DNA of 64,000 bases from Asparagopsis taxiformis (taxonomy: Eukaryota; Rhodophyta; Florideophyceae; Bonnemaisoniales; Bonnemaisoniaceae): NCBI GenBank assembly GCA_030407315.1, contig JALQPE010002362.1, forward strand, positions 1-64,000, read 5' to 3'. The notes under the pieces were generated by a model. The model had not been told where the DNA came from and did not search any database. It saw only the letters and a list, made by a program, of their open reading frames with translations. The position numbers were made by a program, and so were the translations under genes. Numbering within the stretch: position 1 is the stretch's first letter; each line of letters opens with the position of its first letter. This document shows, one piece after another, positions 23,740 through 34,520 of the stretch.

Positions 23740-24694
23740 TTTCAGTACAGATTTCTTGTGTATCCGTGTGGTTGGCACGGGAGGGTGGTTTGGGATTGTT
23801 TGAGTGGTTGGATCTCATATATGTTTTGTGCATTTTGCAGTATGCTGTGTCATGCGATCTCAAGCCATGGAATTTGCACCAGCGGCCACGATGTCCTTTT
23901 GGCGTGGAATGTTGTTATCTGGATGGAATACATGCGAGGATGTGTAAGTGTGGTATGGTTGGAAATTTCGACGGGGGGAAACTTGCGGAAACCATGATTA
24001 GGGGGTGACATAGTAGTGTTGTGATTGGAGGAGGGTTTGTGGGAGCGTATGCGGATATGGTCAAGTTTGAGCATCATCGTGATGACATGATCCAGTGATA
24101 GTGGCTTTTTTGGGTAAATATCACCGTGTGTGCTGATGTTTTGTAAGAACGAAGTCCATTCTGTATGATTCTCGAGTCCTTCAAGGAGAAATTGGATCGT
24201 GGTGGTATCTTGTTCTATTTCAGGATAGGAAGAGCGTATCATCACCGTGCGTAGGTGTCTGTTTTCTCAATATAGTTTGATATTGGGATTGAAGGGTTCC
24301 ATTGTATCTCACGTGCACGGCGTCGAAGGTTTTCAGGTTTGTTTTCAGGACTTACAGCGGTGATTTTGGAATGAATCTTGGCGTATAATATGTGGATGGG
24401 ACCACTGAGTTCGGAATCTGTGAATTGTTGTATGATGTCAGGAGAAATGGAGGATAGTACCAGTAGCTGTGCTTGTGCATGTTTTGTCTCATGTGCCTCG
24501 TTAGTTGCCGCATCCGAAGAGCGTGGAGCTGCACTAGTGAGGTACGGAAAAACTCCTTGACTTTTTGCAAAGTGTTCCATAGTGATTTTCCATGGGATGA
24601 AGTTGTCTGCTGTGAGAGCAGGAATTTCAAATTGATGTTTTATAGGGACTGGCATTGGGAGGGGTGTAGGTTGAGGAGAACTGAAGTTGGCCAT
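23740..24694 (-). pseudogene. copia B gag
   Basis: ATG at 24694 (MANFSSPQPTPLP), then FIPWKITMEHFAKSQG and LLVLSSISPDIIQQF, typical of the copia gag (UBN2-like) fold. After a frame change near 24,243 it goes on through FLLEGLENHTEWTSFL to a zinc knuckle, CKFHGLRSHDTAYC (about 23,890-23,845), in a third frame. Known role: it packages the element RNA. Confidence 0.75.
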
Positions 24695-24736
24695 CGCAGA
24701 GTGATTCACTGTGAAAGTGGAGTGCAATACGGGTAG

Positions 24737-25108
24737 TGTGAGTCTGAGAAGTGTACGCTGTCGCCGTAAAATGGAGGCACATTTTTTTAGAACGTGTCGC
24801 CGTAAGAAGGAGGCGAGTTTGATTGGAGATCAGGCGGAAAGTTGTGGAAGGATGGCGGGTTGCAGTGGAAAGAGTCTGGGCTCATAACCTGTGAAAGAAC
24901 TCAGGTTCCTTGCCTTGTTTATTGTTTCACTGGTTCGCCGGCAGAACTTAAATATGTATTGACTACTGTAAATGGTGTAAGTTATTCGTCAATATTTGCC
25001 TTTTTCGAATTGGCCACGTATACTACAATAAAATATATTTCAATATTTAAGATCTAGAATGAGCGACGTGCATGGCTTACAGGTGTGTTACCGCACGCCC
25101 CAGTAGAC
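24737..25108. other. Intergenic, possibly copia B leader
   Basis: No gene. CGCCGTAA followed by a purine-rich GGAGGC block occurs twice (about 24,763 and 24,800). It could be leader or LTR remnant of copia B, but no matching second LTR is seen. Confidence 0.35.
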
Positions 25109-25466
25109 CTAGTGTCTATCGGACAAGCAAATTTCCTCATATGAGGCCGAGAAAATTGGCCTAAAATTACGAAAAAACAGCCTTTGTTCTGGCGGTTCAA
25201 CTTCAAAAAAAATTTTGCAACTTTTTTGCCTTTAATTGTGTTCAGGAAGCCATAAAGATAGAAGAACCGATGATGTGATCTAGTGTCTATCGGACATTAA
25301 AATTTCCTCATATGAGGTCAACCCTGGCCTCATATGAGGCAGAAAAAAAATCTACTAGAAATTATTAGAATTTAGCATTCCCTCTTTATATCGCTTTTAT
25401 AAAACTTCTAACGCAAGCATTGCATTGTATAAAGCATTGCTTGCCTTTCGGACACATGTCCTCATA

Positions 25467-25519
25467 TGGCTGAGTGGTTGGCACCTCTCGGGAAAGCCAG
25501 AGGGCGGAGGTTCGACTCC
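25467..25519 (+). other. tRNA-like pol III promoter sequence (A box and B box)
   Basis: TGGCTGAGTGG (25467-25477) matches the A box and GGTTCGACTCC (25509-25519) the B box, with a spacing of 42 bases, close to that of a tRNA. Between them CCTCT and AGAGG could pair, but the loop would be 10 bases, not 7. The sequences where the acceptor stem should be do not pair. It is a tRNA remnant or a SINE-type head, not a working tRNA gene. Confidence 0.45.
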
Positions 25520-25794
25520 TCGCTGAGTTGCTTGGGCAGCTCGAAAATTCTCTTCGGAGAACTCGCCGATTCTTAGTTGCAACTTCTGCTTTAGGATGCT
25601 TACGCGCCCACTTGAACATGAGACAGTATAAGGTGACATTTCATAAAGGGGAATTCCGCCATAAGCAGAAGTTTACTGAGCAAGTCGAGAACGCCAGTCA
25701 GAATCGGAGGGGGCTAAAGGAGTATCTCATTTTTCTATTTTGGATATCAATGCGTGACTAAAGGGCGTTTAAAGCACCCATAGAGAGAGCATAC

Positions 25795-27807
25795 TTAGTA
25801 AAAAGGACCTTCGTAGGAAAGATCGTGACACATCTCGACATGCTTTTTAAAGCAATCACGACCTGTCTGATGGTGACAGATAAAGACATCCTTTCGGTAT
25901 AGTCGTTTGCAAGTGGAGCATACGAACTTCGACTTCTTCGTTCCCTTGCAAATATCGCAACGACCTTGATAGATAGCATTGCTATCCCTACCATTGGAAG
26001 TCCTGCGAGTGCGAGTAGTCGGCGTCAAATGAGTTCCAATGCCACTACCGCTCTCCATCTCTTCCACATCAGGTGCATCTGATTGTCGCTGACGTAATCC
26101 AATTGCATCCATGGAGTTGTCAATCAGTCCTTCAGCCAATTGGGTATAGAACTGATGAGTGTCATCCTGCCCCTGTTATGCATGGCTCCACAGTACAGCT
26201 TCCAGGCATCCACGACGCATATGGCCAAAAGTGACGTGTTGACACGTGCCGACCATTCTTTGACCTCAAATTTCTTCTCCAGCATAAGGTCATCTTGGCG
26301 ACATCGGTTGTGACGGTCAACCTGCGAACACGTCGCATAATATGTTTCACATACTTGCGGGATCTGAATGTCAATTTCCTCCTTCCATGTCCTGCCATTC
26401 CTGCTTCGATAACGCTCTCGGAATATTGGCGTCCCAGGCTGAGTAGTACCGGCTGTACTAATAAAGTACCTTCTGTCACGGTCGATCCACATCACTGCCA
26501 TCAGATCCGGACCATCTCTATCTTTAGCAACCATAGACACGTGTTCACCCTTTCCAGTGACTTCCAAGTGGGACAAATGCTGGAGCGGGTATCCCTTTGT
26601 AGCATTCTTGACTACACCAGTGAAACGTAGCCCATGCTTGAAGAGTATTTCTGCCGTTTCAACAGAGGAAAAGTATGAATCGGCACACACGAGGCGATGA
26701 GTATAAAACCATGGTTCGACGAGCCTTAATGTGACGGCAGCACCATGCGTCGTTTCGGACTCGAATGCTTTTCCACGTGTCTCCTCAGCTGATATCACAA
26801 CATCCATCCTGAGAATGATGCCACTATTGCCACATGATGCAGTTTTCAGCTCACATCCATTCTCAGGCTTACGGTCCATCGCGACGTAATGTGGGAGTCC
26901 GATGTCGATCCAGTCACCTCCCAGACCATACCACATTGACATACTCTCATCCACACATATAGAATCTGAAGGGAATACCTGAGAGCTTCTGTGGTCATTG
27001 ATGGCGGTGATAAACTCAAATATGACACCCCACCGGTTAGTTTCGTCACGAACCTTGGAGTATGTCACGTATTGCCTCAGCTCTTCAACCGTTTGCGTGA
27101 CATGATGTGCCCGAGCATTGGTGTGGGGATGTATTTAGTCCCGGATTGACTACTCCAGAGAGAGCGCCTACCACTGAACTCAAATCGTGACATGAGTACA
27201 ATGACTCCAAAATACTTCAAAATCTCTCCCAGCGAGGTCGATTTGAGATTCCGCTTTCCAGCTCGTAATTGGAGTATGACACGATAGTACTTAAAAATCC
27301 CATCGGAAACATCCACTGTAAATAGTCATATGGTGTCATATCTGATGGACCGTGCCCCTCAGATATTATCTCATCCAATGGCCCAATCACCTCCACGACC
27401 GATTGGGGCGCCAACCATTCATTGCATAGATACATCAGATACAATCCATTCCACGTCATTGCATATGACAACCGGCTCATCGGTGACCCAGTGTCACATG
27501 GCTGAGTATTAACACTCGTACTCAAGTCACGCTCTTGCGGCGTGACTGCATCTGATTTTTCGGCCTCATTCCCGTCACTCCCGGTGTCTTGAGCTTGATC
27601 CCCTCCTTCGGTCACACGGTCTTCTTCATCACCTGCAGGTGCCTTCACACTGCAGAGACGCAGGGATGTCACCTTGTTACCATCGGCCAGCTCCCACTCA
27701 GCCTCGATAGATGTCATCATTCGCTTGTTGCCTCTCTCCTTAATGACTCGAATGACAGTTCCGGATATCATCTTTGTCTTCCATCGGCGCCATACATCCT
27801 GCGACAT
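25795..27807 (-). pseudogene. piggyBac-type (DDE_Tnp_1_7) transposase, frame-broken
   Basis: ATG at 27807. The first part is acidic; TPYDYLQWMFPMG and LGEILKYFGVIVLMSRFE match the start of piggyBac-type transposases. The core (27068-26124) has ICVDESMSMWYG (first catalytic Asp), MDRKPENGCELK, CADSYFSS (second Asp) and SQVDRHNRCRQDD. The end (26139-25795) is the cysteine-rich domain: CDICKG, CSTCKR, CHHQTGRDCFKKH. Frame changes lie near 27,220-27,310, near 27,070 and near 26,130. Known: these enzymes cut and paste DNA, usually at TTAA; here every end is bordered by CTAG. As assembled the gene is broken. Confidence 0.8.
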
Positions 27808-28273
27808 TGGAGATAGATCTCAGTTGTCTGGCAGGGGCGAGAACCCTGTTTCCGACAACTTGGCGACAATCAACTGGTTTCACCATTTTTTGTGATTTCA
27901 GGATCGAGATTGAGTTGACGTAGTTTGCTGATGGAAGGATTAAAATTTCAGCATTCACTCTGCCCTGCCATATCATTAATCTCGCCGGCGAGTCTTCTAG
28001 TGGTAAAATTGGAGCTATTCGTTTATTTTTTCAATTTAAACTACAGTGGTAAAAAGTGGCCTCATATGAGGTCATTTGACCTCATATGAGGCCACTTGTC
28101 CGATAGACACTAGCGGCTGCAAAGTTTGACTTACAGTGTTCAGCTCCGCCAAATCATTAAACTCGCTGAGGCGTCTTTCCGACAAAAAAGTTTACCATCT
28201 CAGAAGAAATTTACATTACTATTAGGGTGGTAAAAGTGGCCTCATATGAGGCCACTTGTCCGATAGACACTAG

Positions 28274-28601
28274 ATCCATCAGATATTGCCCACTAGAATG
28301 TCTTAGCCGATTGGACGTCCCGAACTTTCCAGACGTCCATCCAACCCTAAAATTCTGGTACAATTTACCTGTAGAATTTTACCTAGAAAAGTCAATTCCA
28401 CATGCGCCCAAGTATCTATCTGTACTCGCATTTTAAATATACACTAGCAGTATTACTCTAGCCATATCTGCACACGTCAGTTGATTTCCAAATATCCACG
28501 TTTTTGACCTCAACAGGTCCACCCCTTGACGAGCTAGGTCTTTAATCCGGATGCACGACTTCAATCTCTCACACTCCTGATACTCGCATACCCATCAAAC
28601 T
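28274..28601. other. Upstream region of the amine oxidase gene
   Basis: No gene. TAGCCGATTGGACG (28304-28317) and CATCCAACCCTAA (28338-28350) recur just after the gene at 30,600-30,629, so the gene lies between two short direct repeats. Confidence 0.5.
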
Positions 28602-30552
28602 ATGACCTCCTCACCAACAACTTTCTTCCTTCTCACCTTCATCCTCACATCCACTCCCGTCCTCGCCCAGCATGACTGCGACATCTCCATAGTAGGTGCC
28701 GGTATTGGCGGGGTGTACACAGCATGGCGTCTAGCTGTAGATGCGGCTGTAGTTCCAGCTCATCAAATATGTATCTTCGAGGCCAAGGGACGGCCTGGTG
28801 GAAGAATACTCTCCGTGGATGATCCTGTCCCAGGATTCGATGGATATACCGTCGATTTAGGAGCATACAGGTTCGATATTCAAGTTCTCAATTCAATTCA
28901 ATACATTCATCTCTATATCACTAACCAAAACCCTTCATATATCCGCAGATTCCATCGATCCATTCATCATCACATTCGACAATTGACAGAAATCGCTCTC
29001 AAGATCGACACGCTCTGTTACACAGATCCATTACAACGCGGTGATGAGCCCTGTGGTGCAGAAGTTCGTAACATCATCACAGCTCGTGGCTCTATATTCG
29101 GTACAACGAACGGTCGCGATGCTGGAGATAAGTTTTCGCGATACACAGACCGTATTCCGTACAACATTCCTCCGCAGTATCACTGGGGTCCAGGGACTTC
29201 CTTTGACAAGCCACGCGACCCATACGACTTCCTGTTCGGGCCGAATTCAATCATCAAGGAGCTTGGAGAGCGATGGGACGAACTGACAAGTGAGACGGAC
29301 TATGAGAAGGCAATGGTTATTGCTGATGAGATTATTGTTGCGATGAGAAATGGCACTTTTCGTGGCATTCCATATTCGGACATCTCCCACTTGGACGCTG
29401 CCATGAAAGCAGGACTTACTCGAGAGGAAAGGGCTCTATATTTCGATACTGCCTGGAGTGCTGGTGAACAGTTTCTGACAAGGATCAGTTTTATTGCGCC
29501 AAGGTCAGTTGTATACACGTTTCTTCGCCCTTCTTTCCGAACCGATTGGTCTGAAAGCAATGGTGACACCGGCAGAAATGCGTGATGGTGTGTTGCGAAG
29601 ATCAGGCATGAGAACGATGATTGATAAGATGTTGCAACAGTCCATTCAAGCTGGTGTTCGAGTGTTTTTCAACCGGAAAGTGAGTTCGGTGCGAAGAGCA
29701 GAGTCTAAACCACTTCGCATTGGATTTTTCGACGGCGGTTTTGTGCTGACGAAGAAAGTCTTTTTGAACATTGGGAAGCCTGATCTGATTGCGCTTGGTC
29801 TGGAATCCGAGCCTATGAGAAGTGGATCTGTAGAGTTTCGACGGTCTGTGGAGAGGATGTTTGTGGTAGGAATGGGCAAGACTTATTGCTTCTGGGAGGA
29901 TGCATGGTGGCTATCGAAACTAAAATTCACATCTGGACGCACTCGGATGCAATCGCATGATTTACTATCCACTCGTTATCATGATGGCCATGTAACATGC
30001 AAGAATTCAACCGAGCTGACAGGTTGCAGAGGGGGCCTTCTGATCTCATATTTGGTCGGTGACGACACGGGAACCGGAAGTGGAATCTATCTGCATGCTT
30101 TCAACCAGGTGGCTTATACGCCATTGACAAATGCGGACAATCCGCAACGATTGATTCCCGGACAGATGAGCAAGAGTGAGGAAGTTTATTTCAACGACGT
30201 GCTAAGCCAGGTGCGGAAAGTGCATCGATCTTCGGTCGAGGCTGTGGGTTTGGATGTAAGGGAAGCTATCCCTGCACCGGTAGGCTGTGTGGCGGCGGAT
30301 TGGTTGGATGTGGGTGCGCATGTTGAAATTGGTCAGCCTAGGGGTGACATAATGTCGCTGCAGCGATTTACAAAACCTGTCGCGGACCTGGACATTTCTT
30401 TGGTGAATGAGGCTTGGGGACAGAGTGGTGCATGGGCTGAATCTTCTCTGAATAGTGCTGAGAGAGCGTTGTATCACGAATATGGAGTTGAGAAACCAGA
30501 GTGGATGGATGACGCGTTCCATAACTCGGTTATCAAACGATTCAACGTGTGA
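28602..30552 (+). CDS. Secreted FAD-dependent amine oxidase-like protein
   Basis: ATG at 28602 with a signal peptide (basic-poor start, FFLLTFILTSTPVLA). IVGAGIGGVYTAWRL is the FAD dinucleotide-binding motif and EAKGRPGGRI the following GG-doublet motif of the flavin amine oxidase/GMC-like Rossmann family. A GT-AG intron (28871-28948, 78 bases, branch-like CTAAC at 28,921) removes a non-conserved stretch in frame. At the T run 29489-29492 the frame changes by one; the second frame is open to 30552 and reads EMRDGVLRRSGM and FNRKVSSVRR, consistent with the substrate-binding half. Known: the family oxidises amines or amino acids and releases hydrogen peroxide. Inferred: an extracellular or vesicular oxidase. 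The specific substrate cannot be told. The single-base break may be a sequencing error. Confidence 0.7.
28871..28948 (+). other. Spliceosomal intron in the amine oxidase gene
   Basis: Donor CAG/GTTCGA, acceptor CCGCAG, branch-like ACTAAC 24-29 bases before the acceptor. Its removal keeps frame and joins GAYR to a helical segment. Confidence 0.75.
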
Positions 30553-30922
30553 CATGTGTGATACGTGGCTTGTGTGGTATTCCAAGGCGCTGGCAGTCGT
30601 AGCCGATTGGACGCCCATCTAACCCTAGATTAAACACGATATTCAATATGACCGGTGTCGAGGAATTATTCGATCACAAAACCAAAGTGTGGAATGATCC
30701 GATTACAAATCCAAATCACAACTACCGAGAAATGTAAAATATATATGATACTCGCTGGATCTCAGGTAAAGTCAAGAATTTAAATATTCACCAAATTGTC
30801 GTGAACGTGTACCCAAGTACAGCGCAAGTAAATTCCAGAAAGTCACTCCATCCCGTCAACGATGTCTCAACTGCGACACGCACCGCGCCGCCGCCAAGTC
30901 CAACGCACCTGTGACCGCCACA
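30553..30922. other. Intergenic between amine oxidase and WD40 gene
   Basis: No gene. TAGCCGATTGGACG (30600-30613) and CATCTAACCCTAGA (30616-30629) repeat sequences found upstream of the amine oxidase. The 5' flank of the WD40 gene has no clear TATA box. Confidence 0.45.
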
Positions 30923-33478
30923 ATGGCCAGCCATGGAACAAACCTCAGGGCCGAATATGTCCAAATGCTGCATGCGGCAACGCCGCTTCGCTTCGCGCAC
31001 ATTGACGCTGACGCCGAGAACGTTGTCTACACATGTGGCGATAATGCCACCATTGTGCACAATCTACTCACCGCATCCTCATTACAAATTCCAACCACGA
31101 GTCAAAAGCAGAACATAACCCATGTGTGCGCGCAAGCAGATGTCGTTGCAACGACCAGTCTCGACGGCACATGCGTCCTTCGTCGCTTCGATACCGCCAA
31201 AATTCAGATTTCGAAGGGCCTCTCCTTGCGGCGAAAGTCCGTTTCGACCGCCGTCAGCTGCTCTTTGTCCGCCGGTAGCGCGCTTCTGGCCGTTGTCTTC
31301 GTGGCCGCTGACATGCCGTTTTCGTGGTGTTCTATCTATGAGCAAAAGGGCTCCAAGCTGTTGTGGTCGTGGTCTTACCCCGTGTCTGCGGCGGATATGT
31401 CGTTTTCGCCGGATGGCCGCTTTGTGTTTCTGTGTATAGGATCGAATGGAGATGATGGTACGAGAATCATTGTGAGAAACACCGCAACTGGTGAGATTAT
31501 TGCCAATCTCGATTTACAGGGTGAAGGCGATACCGCTTTGCCGAGGATAGCGTCCGACTTGACCGCTGACAATGTGGTGATTGCTGACGGCTCGTCACTG
31601 AGAATATGGAATATACACCGGCCTGAACAACAGCTTTCAATACTTCCGTCTTATACACCCGATACAGCATCTTCGTCGGCTGCCAAGTCGTCCATCGGTC
31701 CATGCGCTATCTCTAGAGATGGCAAAAAGGTAGTGGCTGCGATTGCCGCAAACTGTTTGGCGCTTTGGGATATTCCTTCTTGGACTAGAATTGCGTCATT
31801 GGTAAGGCATAATGCGCCGCCAATTGCATGTGCAATATCTTCTTGTGGAAATTCAATCTTCTCTGTCGGTCAAGACGAGAGGGCATGCAAATGGATAGTA
31901 CCCAAGGATGTACAAGTGAACAAGCGCTCTGTCATGGAAAATGCCCTGATAAAGATTTTCAGTAAGCCCGATATCCTCGACGAGGCGTTCATTGTGAAGC
32001 ACATCAAGGCGGACAACGTGAAATCAGCATCAGATTTGCTAGTGGGTCATAACATTGTTCTGCTAGCCATTCGCTGCGGCGTGATCACCCGTGACAATAT
32101 ACATACTCTCGGCGGGTCAAGTTGGTATCTCCGCGATAATTTGTACTTACCCGCAAGTAGGTTGACGGATGAAAATTCAGCGATGCTTGATGCGGTGTTC
32201 CATCACGCCGAAGATATTGGAATTATCACCGACGGATTTATTTTCAAGATTGCCAGAGAGATCAACACTGATTTGAACCAACGTCTAAGAAAAGTGGGCG
32301 AAGTGTTGAACGTGCTTTCCGAAACGGTGATTCAGGTCGAACGAAGGGTGACTGCCATTGAAAAGGACACGTCCACACTGGCACACGATGTGAAGATGAT
32401 CCACGCAATGGTTGGTGATTTGTCTGTGAACCAAGAAACGCTGCAAACAGCGGTGATTGGACTGTCGGACTCTTTGGCGCATCTGAAGAAATCCATCGAA
32501 AAGGGGAACAAACTGCAGAGAAACGCTAATATTGCAAAATGTATGCTGAGTTTCATCCCTTTGGTCGGCATGGCAATCGGCCAAGCAGCATACACGGCGA
32601 CGGATATAATAATGAGCATGACGGCGGAAGATTTGGTGCCGTTCGGTGTGGACACTGCAAAGGCAGCAATGACCCGACTAGCGCATGTTGATCTGAGCAA
32701 TTTCCAGATTGCGAGTTACCTATTTTCCAAGAAGGCAATGAAACTTATGGAACCGACGGCATATCGCGCGGTGATGTGCAGCATCAAGGAAAGCGGATTT
32801 AGGGGAGCGGAAGATATTGGCGGAATGCTGCAGAGCGAAATCTCGAAATCGTCATCAGAAAGTGTCCCACTAGCGATGCTGGACGTCGGCTCCTCCGAGT
32901 GGGTGGCGGGCACAGGCAGCGGCAAAGTGTCGAGGAGCACAGACGGATTCGACGGCAGCTCAATTGATGAAAGGGCACGCAAGTGCTTTCAATATGTGAC
33001 CAGCTGCAAAACGGCGGCGGAATTGAGCATTGGAGAAGCGACCATCGAGATCAACAATTTACTGGAGCGATGCGACGGCACTGCACAAGTAGCCGAGGAA
33101 AGGGTCGAGGAACTGTTTTTGAATCTCGCGGCGGAAGAGGCGGAGGCGGTTAGTGAAGACGTATTTGTAGAAATTTTTCGGAGCATCTACGAGGAGCAAT
33201 GCTCGCACAATGAAACCAATCAGATGCTGGAGGAGTTTGGCAAGCGGTTCGAAGATTGTTCAAGACCGACGGGCTTGCTGAGTATTCGAATGGCAGCCAA
33301 GCTGTTTCGCAACTTGGAGAAGGAAATGTTGGAGGGCGGATATTTGAATTCGAAACGACACCAAGATCTCAACGCTGTTGTTGACGTCATACGTGGGTTT
33401 GATGATGATGGCAATGACCGGATCGATCGGGACGAGTTTCTGAAAGCTGTGCAGAGTCTGTTCCACAGGTCGGACTGA
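30923..33478 (+). CDS. WD40 / coiled-coil / EF-hand protein
   Basis: An intact single-exon frame of 851 residues; ATG 30923 (MASHGTNLRAEY) fits a start better than the upstream GTG. Residues about 20-330 show WD40-like repeats (CGDNATIVHNLL, SFSPDGRFVFLC, CAISRDGKKVVAA with ALWDIPSW, ACKWIVP). Residues about 440-540 form a coiled coil (LRKVGEVLNVLSETVIQVE). A hydrophobic stretch follows (MLSFIPLVGMAIGQAAY), and near the C-terminus is an EF-hand with loop DDDGNDRIDRDE (calcium ligands D1, D3, N5, D9, E12). Known: WD40 repeats form a binding platform and EF-hands bind calcium. Inferred: a calcium-regulated, perhaps membrane-associated scaffold. I do not recognise an orthologue. It is one of the few large genes here without a frame break. 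Confidence 0.8.
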   Translation: MASHGTNLRAEYVQMLHAATPLRFAHIDADAENVVYTCGDNATIVHNLLTASSLQIPTTSQKQNITHVCAQADVVATTSLDGTCVLRRFDTAKIQISKGLSLRRKSVSTAVSCSLSAGSALLAVVFVAADMPFSWCSIYEQKGSKLLWSWSYPVSAADMSFSPDGRFVFLCIGSNGDDGTRIIVRNTATGEIIANLDLQGEGDTALPRIASDLTADNVVIADGSSLRIWNIHRPEQQLSILPSYTPDTASSSAAKSSIGPCAISRDGKKVVAAIAANCLALWDIPSWTRIASLVRHNAPPIACAISSCGNSIFSVGQDERACKWIVPKDVQVNKRSVMENALIKIFSKPDILDEAFIVKHIKADNVKSASDLLVGHNIVLLAIRCGVITRDNIHTLGGSSWYLRDNLYLPASRLTDENSAMLDAVFHHAEDIGIITDGFIFKIAREINTDLNQRLRKVGEVLNVLSETVIQVERRVTAIEKDTSTLAHDVKMIHAMVGDLSVNQETLQTAVIGLSDSLAHLKKSIEKGNKLQRNANIAKCMLSFIPLVGMAIGQAAYTATDIIMSMTAEDLVPFGVDTAKAAMTRLAHVDLSNFQIASYLFSKKAMKLMEPTAYRAVMCSIKESGFRGAEDIGGMLQSEISKSSSESVPLAMLDVGSSEWVAGTGSGKVSRSTDGFDGSSIDERARKCFQYVTSCKTAAELSIGEATIEINNLLERCDGTAQVAEERVEELFLNLAAEEAEAVSEDVFVEIFRSIYEEQCSHNETNQMLEEFGKRFEDCSRPTGLLSIRMAAKLFRNLEKEMLEGGYLNSKRHQDLNAVVDVIRGFDDDGNDRIDRDEFLKAVQSLFHRSD

Positions 33479-33892
33479 GAATAGTGCGTGCGTTGCATTT
33501 TTCGTCTGTGCTCGGCTAGCGATTCATAGCGTCGAGCCCAAGCTTATTTCGTTTGCGACTGGTTCCGAGTCGTCATCGGAACAGTTTCTGCCGCCTCGTT
33601 ATTTACATATCGCAGACACTACCCGGGCGTGTCGAGAGTAATTATTCACGTGGTGGAGGCCAAAGTGCATAATATTAAACTTTTGAAAATGGTTGAAACC
33701 AATTTTTATTCGACTCGAGTTTTCCCACCGATCAACTATACGCATATAGATTCCTACAACTGTTTCAGGAGCGCGGCTTGTGGAAACGCTGTTTCCCCAT
33801 CTCATGACCTATCGCTCCGTTCCGCCCGCGGCGGACGTCAGCACGCGACTGGCATTTGTCCCAAACTAGCCGCTCCAGATGTCAACCAAGCG
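33479..33892. other. Intergenic between convergent genes
   Basis: The WD40 gene (plus) and the Cys-rich gene (minus) converge here. I see no repeat and no supported coding frame. Confidence 0.4.
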
Positions 33893-34520
33893 TCAAATAC
33901 ATTGTCGCGAAACGCGGTTCACAGTTCCCCTACAACGCTCACAGCATTGATCCACATCCATATTACCTCTCGACACAAACTCTGCAAACTCATCTTCATT
34001 ACAAATCGTCCCCAGCAATCCCTCGTAGCATCTATTCAGACATCCGATACGCGGAGGCGGCGGTTCGACCGGCTGTAGAAGAAGCACACTACTTCTCGAA
34101 TTACCACACGTACAAACAGCCCTGACCCCCGGCTGTCCCGCCTCGCCGACCATCATCAACGAACAGACCGGCATATTCGGCGTTGGTGTCGGCGGTTCTG
34201 GTGTCGGTGGAACCGGTGTCGGTGTCCGGTGTCGGCGTTCTCTGCGACGGTCGAGGTACACATCGGAACCTACGCGCAAATCTGCGACAGTTGAAATCTT
34301 CAATCACGACACAATCCCGCGCGCAGAACCTTCTGCAGAACCTTCGCGCGCGTCCGCGTCGCACACAGCGACTGGGACATGCGCCGCAGAAACCCTGTCG
34401 TGAGAGAATGCTGGATAGTTTCTTCGTCAACGCTGGTCGCTTGTCATTATACGACGGTATATTCGACGACGATGTTAGCGTCGCGAATAGGAGCAATGTC
34501 AACACAGGGCACAACTTCAT
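33893..34520 (-). CDS. Small secreted Cys-rich protein with Thr/Pro linker
   Basis: ATG at 34520 with a clear signal peptide (MKLCPVLTLLLFATLTSSS). The mature part has a Cys/Arg-rich segment (GFCGACPSRCVRRG, FCRRFCARDC), a Thr/Pro linker (TPTPVPPTPEPPTPTP) and a second Cys-rich segment (CTCGN, GCLNRCYEG, CCERCRG, RQCI). The first and second halves lie in different frames that overlap at about 34,240-34,220; the linker reads naturally only across one single-base change. I infer one protein of about 205 residues. It is exported; no known family is recognised. The Cys-rich genes downstream are of a different type. Confidence 0.6.

Larger units (their letters stand above)
19297..24736 (-). mobile_element. 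Truncated Ty1/copia-type LTR retrotransposon (copia B)
   Basis: On the minus strand the order gag (24.7-23.7 kb), protease (21.7 kb), integrase (20.9 kb), reverse transcriptase start (20.2-19.3 kb) is the copia order. The element stops inside the reverse transcriptase near 19,300; no RNase H or LTR is visible. About 2 kb of unrelated sequence (about 21,695-23,735) interrupts it between gag and protease. Frames are broken in several places, so it is inactive as it stands. Confidence 0.8.
25113..28269 (-). mobile_element. piggyBac-like transposon with duplicated ends
   Basis: The terminal inverted repeat TGTCTATCGGACA is present at 25113-25125 and 25284-25296 on the left, and inverted at 28097-28109 and 28257-28269 on the right. 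All four are directly bordered by CTAG. The 12-base palindrome CCTCATATGAGG occurs six times near the ends (25135, 25306, 25329, 28060, 28080, 28240). The right inner and outer end segments are diverged copies of each other (both have ATCATTAA...CTCGC upstream of the terminus). A piggyBac-type transposase lies inside on the minus strand. Confidence 0.85.

Noticed and set aside
25460..25535. A functional tRNA gene
   Set aside because: A and B boxes are present, but acceptor ends do not pair and the anticodon loop would be too long.
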